Source of the DNA: Planctomycetaceae bacterium
Lineage (GTDB): Bacteria > Planctomycetota > Planctomycetia > Pirellulales > Pirellulaceae
Assembly: GCA_007127095.1 (NCBI GenBank)
Contig: SKZY01000060.1
Location: 1-49,618 of the forward strand
Direction: 5' to 3'
Length of the DNA: 49,618 bases
How positions within the stretch are numbered: the first letter of the stretch is position 1; each line of letters begins with the position of its first letter. Shown one piece after another: positions 9,091-15,045 of this stretch. The translations under genes were made by a program, and so were the position numbers. The notes under the pieces were generated by a model, which was given only the letters and a program-made list of their open reading frames with translations, was not told the DNA's origin and ran no database searches.

Positions 9091-9615
9091 TCAGCGGAGA
9101 CCGTGGCCGGCGGAACGGTGGCAATGGATACAAAGGACGGACGTGTCTTGCTCGTCTGGATGCCAGGCGGAATGTACGAAATCCTGGTGACAGCTCATGC
9201 AGGCGGCCTGGGTGACGCGGCGATTGCGAGGCTTGATCCGGATCGGTTCGGGAAATACCCCGGTCGTGAAGGCGAGCGAATGGAGCAACCCGTTATCGGC
9301 CTTGGTCACCCACTTGCCAACCCGGTGGGGAGAGAGGTGGCAATCGTTACAGACGGCGACGTGTCGGTGACTGGAACCCTGCCAGGAGTCGAAATGGCCG
9401 TTCATCACGTGGCAGTTGATGCAAGCCGTCGGTGAGTTTGACAGATAGCTGGCGCCACCCCCGTAGCCAAATGTGAACAGGCCGAGTCCGATCGCGGAGC
9501 CGACCGCAGCGACGGCCAAAACCGGCAACCGATTCCGCCAGCGGCTCTGCCGGCTGGGGGAACATCGCGCGCGATCCGCTGCGTCGGCTACATCGGCTGG
9601 TTCATTCGTCGACAT
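9091..9615 (-). CDS. nrfH: Cytochrome c nitrite reductase membrane subunit NrfH
   Basis: 174 residues of the NapC/NirT/NrfH family. It takes electrons from membrane quinol and hands them to NrfA. One transmembrane helix (about 31-50) is followed by four haem motifs: CINCHVM (65-71), CNDCH (89-93), CMSCH (139-143) and CIHCH (162-166). The first motif has the CxxCHxM arrangement seen in NrfH, where the Met ligates haem 1. The N-terminal 30 residues are polar and Arg-rich, giving a cytoplasmic tail longer than usual. No Shine-Dalgarno sequence is obvious before the ATG. It forms the classical nrfHA pair with the gene downstream. Confidence 0.95.
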   Translation of the reverse strand: MSTNEPADVADAADRARCSPSRQSRWRNRLPVLAVAAVGSAIGLGLFTFGYGGGASYLSNSPTACINCHVMNGHFDSWQGSSHRHVAVCNDCHLSPHRVGKWVTKADNGLLHSLAFTTGVFPEPIRIKPRNRRVTQAACMSCHQDFVHSAWHPDEQDTSVLCIHCHRSAGHGLR

Positions 9616-9767
9616 CGGAGGATTGTCCTAGCAACGGATCATCGGCAAAGCGAGACGAGCGCCCCTCGAACCTATCCGCTCGCGGTTGCGATTCGCTCAA
9701 AACCACCAGTAGAGCCGAATTGGTCGTCCTTGTCGCCATCGTCTGCTTGCCGCACGGCAGATGCCCA

Positions 9768-10223
9768 TCAACGCAACATGCGAGTGTCATCGACACCGCA
9801 GACCCGTTTTACAATCGATTTTGAAAACAGCACCTCTCGCATCACAACTCCGACAATAGCACCCACAATGGCTAAGACGGTACCAGTAATCAGGCCGATT
9901 AGCCAAGACATCATCACACCCAGTATGATGCCGAAAATGGCTCCAGCAAGAAACCCGATTCCAGCGAGGAACGCTAGTCCACCATTTCCGCACCACCATA
10001 GGTCAAGAGCCGTAGCGTTTTTCCGATGTCGACCGTAGTAGTCGGAGATCCGCTCGTCGGTATCTGACCATGAAAACTCACTGACGGGGAATTGATCTTC
10101 GCATGATACACAATACGTAGTCCGCATCCCCGCCAGCGGATCCGACATGGCACGAAACTCCGGTCCATCGACCGTGGTCTCGGTGCGACATCGATGATGT
10201 AAATAGGTTCGAGAATCTTGCAT
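9768..10223 (-). CDS. Small membrane protein with N-terminal Cys/His motif, unknown function
   Basis: 151 residues. The N-terminal 60 residues contain HHRCRTET and later YCVSCEDQFP, which could form a small metal site (His/Cys plus CxxC). An amphipathic stretch follows (DYYGRHRKNATALDLWW), then two glycine-rich hydrophobic segments (about 82-105 and 110-130) with GxxxG spacing, typical of tightly packed membrane helices, and a short basic tail. I recall similar proteins only from planctomycetes and know no function. It lies 152 bases upstream of nrfH on the same strand, and nothing links it clearly to nitrite reduction. Confidence 0.65.
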   Translation of the reverse strand: MQDSRTYLHHRCRTETTVDGPEFRAMSDPLAGMRTTYCVSCEDQFPVSEFSWSDTDERISDYYGRHRKNATALDLWWCGNGGLAFLAGIGFLAGAIFGIILGVMMSWLIGLITGTVLAIVGAIVGVVMREVLFSKSIVKRVCGVDDTRMLR

Positions 10224-10456
10224 GTGAACGGTTCCAACTGCATTTGTTGACCATGGCCGATACCGCCAACGTGCATCAACGCCCGAAGGTCATCGGCAAA
10301 AAACACCCAAGTAACGCGTCAGTGTAGCCGTTCACGCTGTGTCCCTGAGTGTCTCTTTCGGAAATGTGCGTTTAGCAACCAGCGTAGCCGCACCGCAGGA
10401 ACGCGGGTTGCCCTGGCTGGGTGCCGATTTCTTTACCCACTCATCCGCAATCAAAC

Positions 10457-10485
10457 TTGACAGCCACGCCCCTGTCGCCTACTGT
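10457..10485 (+). promoter_or_regulatory. Sigma70-type promoter with possible autoregulatory operator
   Basis: TTGACA (10457-10462) and TACTGT (10480-10485) are separated by exactly 17 bases, 36 bases before the GntR-family start codon. The odd palindrome TGTACTACA (10483-10491) overlaps the -10 element and is placed where an autorepressing GntR dimer could bind. The promoter call rests on sequence alone, and the operator is inference. Confidence 0.5.
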
Positions 10486-10520
10486 ACTACATCACACAGC
10501 ACAGTGGTGGAGGGTGTTTG

Positions 10521-10916
10521 ATGCTTCGTATCCAAATCACGACCGGCAGTTCGTTGCCGATCTATCGCCAGGTCGTCGACCAGGTCCGCTGCGCGGTCGC
10601 GACGGGCAAGCTGGCCGTCGGCGATCCGCTTCCCAGCGTGCGAGCGTTGGCGGGCGAACTGGTCATCAATCCCAACACGATCGCGAAAGCCTATTCGATG
10701 CTGGTCCGCGATGGCGTGCTGGAGAGCCACCAAGGGCGCGGCTACTTCGTCGCCAGACAGCGTGACATCTACACCCGCAAAGAACGGCTGCGTCGGCTGT
10801 CGGACATCATCGACCCGTTCTTGGCCGAAGCGGTGTCGCTGGGGTTCGACGAGTCCCAGATCGTGGACGAAATCCAAAAACGAATGCAGAAACTGAGCGT
10901 TGGCCGGACCGAATGA
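10521..10916 (+). CDS. GntR-family transcriptional regulator, YtrA type
   Basis: 131 residues. The ATG at 10521 has GGTGGAGGG just upstream; an in-frame TTG at 10518 is a poorer start. The N-terminal 75 residues are a GntR winged helix: PIYRQVVDQVRCAVATGKL, then PLPSVRALAGELVINPNTIA as the helix-turn-helix and the wing GRGYFV. The C-terminal part is a short helical dimerisation tail of about 50 residues, as in the YtrA subfamily, with no ligand-binding domain. Such regulators normally sit in front of an ABC transporter they repress. Here the next gene is a truncated ABC ATPase, so the regulator appears to have lost its target operon. Confidence 0.92.
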   Translation: MLRIQITTGSSLPIYRQVVDQVRCAVATGKLAVGDPLPSVRALAGELVINPNTIAKAYSMLVRDGVLESHQGRGYFVARQRDIYTRKERLRRLSDIIDPFLAEAVSLGFDESQIVDEIQKRMQKLSVGRTE

Positions 10917-10972
10917 AACGAGTCCCGGCGGCCCCAAAAAAACGCGGTCCGGCAACAACCAGGTGAAACCCG

Positions 10973-11227
10973 ATGATCGATCCCGTCATTCACACATCCC
11001 GGCTGACACGGTACTTCGGCAGTCGACCGGTCGTTCGCGATCTGGACATCGCCATTCCAGCGGGTCAAGTCACAGCACTCTTGGGGCTCAACGGAGCCGG
11101 CAAAACAACGACGATCCGCATCATCATGGGCTTGCTGCGCCCGACGCGTGGTTTCTCTGCCCACAGCAGAAGCAGCCCGATGGCTTGCCCGCCGAACCGA
11201 ACAGCTAGGGCCAATCGATTTTCATGA
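10973..11227 (+). pseudogene. Truncated ABC transporter ATP-binding protein
   Basis: The frame starts as a normal ABC ATPase of the YtrB type: [20 protein letters not shown], then a Walker A loop [10 protein letters not shown] (about 38-47) and [13 protein letters not shown]. Similarity stops at about residue 60 (base 11153). There is no Q-loop, signature motif or Walker B, and no permease gene follows. The frame runs on through unrelated sequence to a stop at 11227, 23 bases inside the 3' end of the opposing lactonase-family gene. A deletion removing most of the ATPase and the permease is the simplest explanation. The intact part lies 56 bases after the GntR gene, as expected for the original operon. 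Confidence 0.85.
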
Positions 11228-12320
11228 ACCGCACGCATACCGGGCTCGGCACCTGGATGCTCACGTCGGTCGGCGTCAGCTGGCCGCTTTGCGGATCGAT
11301 CTCGAACACAATTACGTTGGAACCCGACTGGTTCGCGACCAACATGTATTTGCCGGTCGGGTCGATCGCGAAGTTTCGCGGTGTTTTGATTCCTTTGCCC
11401 TGGTGACCAACAGAGGCCAGTTCGCCCGACTGCGCGTCAATCGAAAAGATAGCGATCGAGTGGTAAGGGTCGCGGTTGGATACGTAGACGAACTTGCCCG
11501 ACGGATGTACGGCGACCTCCGCGGTGCTGCCGCCGCGGCGGGTGACGTCAGCGGGCAGCGTTGACAAAACTTGCTTTTTCGTCAGTACGCCACTCTGAGC
11601 GTCATAGTCACAGGCGATGATCGTCAGATCGGTTTCACCGTTGATGTACGCTCGCTTACCATCGGGGTGCCAAGCAAAGTGCCGCGGCCCGGCACCTTCA
11701 GGGGTCTTCAGCTCGCCGTGCGGCGTTAGCGTACCTTTGTCAGGATCGAACGCATAGATGACGACTTTGTCCAAGCCGAGATCACAACAGAAGGCGAAGC
11801 GATTGGCCCGGTCAACATGGATCGCATGTCCATGTGTCCTAGGGCCAATGTGTTGCTGGAATGAGGACGCTTCCAATAGTCTGCCGTCGTCGGCAATCGG
11901 GATGCAGATGCAGCTGCCACCAGAATAGTTGGCGGCAAGAACGTTTTGGCCACTCGGGTCGACGATCAAGTGGCATGGAGCACCTCCGCGGGACGGCTCG
12001 GAATTGAGTAAGCTGAGCAAGCCGGTTTGCGGGTCAATCGCGAAGCCACTGACCGAAGCTCGATCTTCGTTGACGGCATACAGGAACTTGCGATTGGGGT
12101 GAATCGCGAGGAACGATGGGCTGCTCGTTTCGCCCGCGAGCACGGGCTGTGACAATGAACCGTCCTTGAGATCCAGTTCGCACTGGTAAATCCCCTTACT
12201 CTCACTGCTTCCGTCGGAGCGTCCTGTGTAGGTACCGAGATAAACGCGGTACTTTTCCTCGGCGCTAGCAGCCGAGCAGGCGACCAACAGCAAAGCAACG
12301 AGCGGTTGAAAATAGGTCAT
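11205..12320 (-). CDS. Lactonase-family seven-bladed beta-propeller, exported
   Basis: 371 residues from the ATG at 12320, which opens a clear signal peptide ([20 protein letters not shown]); an in-frame upstream ATG at 12377 would only add a polar extension. The mature part shows the repeating blades of the lactonase/6-phosphogluconolactonase family: YLGTYTG at the start, [57 protein letters not shown] and [20 protein letters not shown]. Cytosolic members hydrolyse 6-phosphogluconolactone, but the signal peptide makes that reaction unlikely here. A periplasmic sugar-lactone or structural role is a guess. Confidence 0.9.
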   Translation of the reverse strand: MTYFQPLVALLLVACSAASAEEKYRVYLGTYTGRSDGSSESKGIYQCELDLKDGSLSQPVLAGETSSPSFLAIHPNRKFLYAVNEDRASVSGFAIDPQTGLLSLLNSEPSRGGAPCHLIVDPSGQNVLAANYSGGSCICIPIADDGRLLEASSFQQHIGPRTHGHAIHVDRANRFAFCCDLGLDKVVIYAFDPDKGTLTPHGELKTPEGAGPRHFAWHPDGKRAYINGETDLTIIACDYDAQSGVLTKKQVLSTLPADVTRRGGSTAEVAVHPSGKFVYVSNRDPYHSIAIFSIDAQSGELASVGHQGKGIKTPRNFAIDPTGKYMLVANQSGSNVIVFEIDPQSGQLTPTDVSIQVPSPVCVRFMKIDWP

Positions 12321-12495
12321 GGATGCGGAACCCGTGTGAGTTGGCAAGGGATCGTCGGAGTGTCGACAGGCTTGCAATTATTCATCAAAACGCCCGCAAA
12401 ATCTATCCTGCTGATTCGCCTGCTCATCGATGGCGTGGTTTCTGGTGCAGCGACACACATCGGTTGGTGTGCGTCCCAGGTAATGCGATCAATGT

Positions 12496-12665
12496 TCACC
12501 CGCCGTGTTGTGAAATTGCGAGCATTGTAAAACCCAGGGTAACGAGTTCAGTACCGGCAAGCAAGCAAGCAGCACCACGAACGCGATCCGACTTGCATTC
12601 ACGAAACCAGAATCCGGTTGCAACAAGCAACGTCATCGCCGCAAGGACTGCCTGTTCGACGTGAG
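12496..12665 (-). other. Possible small membrane protein or fragment
   Basis: An open minus-strand frame encodes two hydrophobic segments, AVLAAMTLLVATGFWF and GAACLLAGTELVTLGFTMLA, joined by a charged loop (RECKSDRVRG), and stops at 12496. The only ATG before the first helix lies inside the reverse-transcriptase relic (12720), in another frame, so a proper start is not evident. It could be the end of a gene interrupted by an intron-related insertion, or chance. The rest of 12321-12495 shows nothing. Confidence 0.25.
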
Positions 12666-12896
12666 TTAGCGTGATACAAGCTCTTTCGCCGCTTGGCGGA
12701 ACTTCATCAGGCAGGGCCAATTGTCATTGATCCCGTAATACTGATAATGTCCGCACAGTTTCGTATTCAAACTCTTCCAAACTACGGGTAGCGGCTTTGT
12801 CAGTTGGCTGCGAAACCAGTCCTTCAGGTCGCGTACTTTGGCCCGGTATTTTTTCTTGGTTGTCTTCCTCTTCAGTTTTTCGAAAGACTTTCCGAT
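12666..12896 (-). pseudogene. C-terminal relic of a group II intron reverse transcriptase/maturase
   Basis: The minus strand encodes 76 codons ending in TAA. They contain KRKTTKKKYRAKVRDLKDWF, then LPVVWKSLNTKLCGHYQYYG and INDNWPCLMKFRQAAKELV. The 'LN.KL.GHYQYYG..DN...L..F' pattern is the characteristic C-terminal end of group II intron-encoded RT/maturases (LtrA family). A stop codon directly upstream (TGA) and the absence of an ATG show that the RT palm, X domain and start are gone. I did not recognise intron domain V/VI nearby. This marks past retroelement activity in the accessory segment. Confidence 0.8.
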
Positions 12897-12921
12897 TCAT
12901 ACGAACCGTTGGCGATGACGA

Positions 12922-13194
12922 ATGTCAAATTTGATGCGTGATATTAAGAGTTCTTATCTGCTGTATGTCAAGGGTATGCTGATGCTCACGGTCGGCATAC
13001 TTGCCTCGCTACTTTTGATCCTACATAATCCCGATCTGAAGTCAGCAGCTTTACTTGCGGCAGCCGTATGGGGGTTTTGCAGGGCCTACTATTTTGCATT
13101 CTATGTCATCGAGCACTACATCGACCCGGATTTCCGGTACGCGGGGCTTTGCTCGTTCTTCTGCCATGCGGCTCGAAACCGTTTTCGGAAATAG
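12922..13194 (+). CDS. Small planctomycete membrane protein, unknown function
   Basis: 90 residues; the ATG at 12934 is an equally possible start. Two hydrophobic helices (about 15-35 and 42-60) are followed by a conserved-looking segment rich in aromatic residues, FCRAYYFAFYVIEHYIDPDF, and RYAGL. I recall this type of short protein, with the YYFAFYVIE..DP.F.YAGL ending, from planctomycete genomes only. No function can be given. It begins 25 bases past the intron RT relic on the opposite strand and is followed by repeats. Confidence 0.65.
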   Translation: MSNLMRDIKSSYLLYVKGMLMLTVGILASLLLILHNPDLKSAALLAAAVWGFCRAYYFAFYVIEHYIDPDFRYAGLCSFFCHAARNRFRK

Positions 13195-13347
13195 CGATAA
13201 GCTGATAAATGAGAATGAGGGGGGACGGGGACACTGCATCTTGGAGTGCCGGCCGCGAGGTAGCTGCTTGGCCTGGTTGGGGGTGGGCGGTTTTCCACGG
13301 CCTGGGCTGCGACCCCTGCGGGGTCGATCATTGTTTTGACCGCCTGC

Positions 13348-13496
13348 CCCCCGGGTGCGCTGCGCGACCCGGGGCTAATGACTGTCATGCCTTCGGCATA
13401 TTGAACCGCAACATCCCGAAGTCCCCCGGGTTCGCTGCGCGACCCGGGGCTAACGGCTGTCATGCCTGCGGCATATTGAACCGCAATATCCCGAAG
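13348..13496. repeat. Two tandem copies of a 75-bp repeat
   Basis: Unit 1 begins at the CCCCCGGG at 13348 and unit 2 at 13423, exactly 75 bases later. Both run through a short hairpin (arms CCCGGGT and ACCCGGG), a GGGGCTAA, a TGTCATGCC, a GGCATATTGAACCGCAA and end CCCGAAG (13421 and 13496). They differ at only a few positions. The surrounding 489-base gap (13195-13683) has no credible gene, so this is probably a dispersed intergenic repeat of the lineage that has duplicated locally. Confidence 0.85.
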
Positions 13497-13512
13497 GGAT
13501 ATCAGCCATTAG

Positions 13513-13542
13513 CCGGCGGTCGAGCGGAGCGAACACCGCCGG
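13513..13542. repeat. Hairpin next to the tandem repeat
   Basis: Arms CCGGCGGT (13513-13520) and ACCGCCGG (13535-13542) pair perfectly around a 14-base loop. There is no T-run. It lies 16 bases after the second 75-bp unit and may be part of the same repeat family. Confidence 0.6.
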
Positions 13543-13683
13543 ATTTCCAACGACCACACGATTCGCTAGGCTTTCGGGCCATATCGGCCGCCGGAGAAGA
13601 TCATCATGTGAAGCAGAGCGGGCAACACGGTAGTATGATGCGGTTTTACTCTTTTCGCGCCTCCTCAGCCGGTCCGAATTTCG

Positions 13684-14103
13684 ATGGACGAATTTTCCAG
13701 CGGTAGTTCAAGTGGTCTGAGTCTAGCGCTGCGTCTGGGCAACGGATCGGCGGGAGCGTGGCGGGAGTTGCCGGGTCGGGGAGGGAGCACGGGGCAGCAC
13801 TTTTTTGCGGAGCTCGCCGCGCCGTTGAGCGAGAGCGGTTCGGCCGAAGAGCCGCTGACGACGCCGGCCGAAACGACCGCGTTGCTGCAGCGAGCCTTAC
13901 AGCAGATCCGTCCGACGGTAGAGGCGACGACCTGAACTGCGTTTTGGAATACGACGGTACTCGGCCAGAGCGCACCCGAAGTGGCCCAACAGTTGGGCCT
14001 CACCCCGGCAGCCGTCCGTAAGGCAAAGAGCCGCATGCTTCAGCGTCTCCGTAAACAGCTGGGAGACTGCCCATCAGCGTCGGCAGCTAACTCGGAGAGC
14101 TGA
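13684..14103 (+). pseudogene. Broken ECF-type RNA polymerase sigma factor
   Basis: Read through one stop, the frame gives 139 codons that match both ends of a planctomycete ECF sigma factor of about 190 residues. The N-terminus is LSLALRLGNGSAGAWREL; the region 4 part is TAFWNTTVLGQSAPEVAQQL followed by GLTPAAVRKAKSRMLQRLRKQLG, a clear helix-turn-helix. Region 2 (about 50 residues: core binding and -10 recognition) is missing between WREL and PGRGG. The in-frame TGA at 13933-13935 stands where homologues have Trp (TTW.AFW), so a TGG-to-TGA change is likely. With both lesions it cannot act as a sigma factor. Confidence 0.85.
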
Positions 14104-14177
14104 TCGGATCTGAACTCGGCAGTCACTCATTTGAGAAATCGCAGAAGAATCAACCGCAAACGAATACGGCTTTTCGA

Positions 14178-14660
14178 ATGGATGAAATTCGACCCGAGTA
14201 TCTGGAGGCTGTTTCAGCCGCTCGTTGGAACGGATGGCTGGGTCCTCTGTTTGCCTCCGCGCCTACGATATTGGCCATTTGCATTATCAAGCGATGGCAT
14301 TGTGCTTGGCTCGTGGCAGCGGTTCCGATTGCTATGTTCATTACTTGGGTTTCACTCATTCTTTATGCAGACCATATTTGGGAAGCGATGCGAGCCCATG
14401 CGGTTACCAAGGCAGAATGGCGCGAAGTCACATCGGATACCGGCCGCCTGTACGGCCCGATTCTCGTCGGCATACCGTTTGCTGTGCTCTATACGCTCGT
14501 CTGGCTTCCTGTTATCGCGATTGGAGTCGGGTGTCTTCGGGGAGTAGGCTCGCTATTTGGTGGAAAGCAGAGCGAAACCGACGAAATAAGCACGAGCTAT
14601 GAATCTTACCGCAAGTCGTTCGATGCCGAACTCGCTCGGCAAAGCGGTAAGGAATCCTGA
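14178..14660 (+). CDS. Hypothetical integral membrane protein
   Basis: 160 residues with three hydrophobic segments: about 24-36 (extending to 52), 45-63 and 95-118 (YGPILVGIPFAVLYTLVWLPVI by composition). The N-terminus is acidic (MDEIRPEYLEAV) and the C-terminus is a polar, charged tail with Ser and Glu. No family is recognised. It starts 75 bases after the broken sigma gene on the same strand and could once have been under its control. Codon usage and frame look normal, so I think it is a real gene. Confidence 0.6.
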   Translation: MDEIRPEYLEAVSAARWNGWLGPLFASAPTILAICIIKRWHCAWLVAAVPIAMFITWVSLILYADHIWEAMRAHAVTKAEWREVTSDTGRLYGPILVGIPFAVLYTLVWLPVIAIGVGCLRGVGSLFGGKQSETDEISTSYESYRKSFDAELARQSGKES

Positions 14661-15045
14661 AGCCTAAACTAGGACTACAGTCGCCCCACGTGCTCGATGC
14701 ATCATTGACGCACCGGCGACTAATTTCTCCCTTCTTCCCAAGTTGCACCTCTGCAGAGCCCGGGTCCGTTTCACCTAGCGGCTGTAGATTACCGCTGCGC
14801 GCAGCCGGAGCCAAACGGCCAATTGGTCATTGAACACCGGCGTCATGCCTGAAAAACCTCGGAGGCCAGGGGCCCACACAACCACCAGTGGGGGGGCGTG
14901 GAGCGACATCAAAAAATTCAAGATTTTTGATCGGCTTATTGATCTTACCTAAGACCGTCGCTCCCCTCGCTTTGCGATTGGTGATTAGGATGGGGGGCGA
15001 TGATTTTGGACGTGTGACCGTTTCGATCGTGGGTGAGGCATCAAG
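14661..15045. other. Gene-free interval before the carboxypeptidase gene
   Basis: 385 bases with no supportable coding frame. An A/T-rich hairpin with arms ATCAAAAA (14908-14915) and TTTTTGAT (14924-14931) could terminate transcription in either direction. A G-run lies just before it (14890-14897). GAGG at about 11 bases before 15046 is the ribosome binding site of the next gene. Confidence 0.5.

Noticed and set aside
11205-12320. Calling the beta-propeller protein a true 6-phosphogluconolactonase (pgl)
   Set aside because: A clear signal peptide places it outside the cytoplasm, where 6-phosphogluconolactone is not expected.
13348-13496. CRISPR array
   Set aside because: Only two contiguous 75-bp units without spacers, and no cas genes in the window.
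13933-13935. TGA in the sigma-factor frame as a recoded (selenocysteine or readthrough) codon
   Set aside because: The family has Trp here and region 2 is also deleted; a simple nonsense change in a pseudogene explains both.
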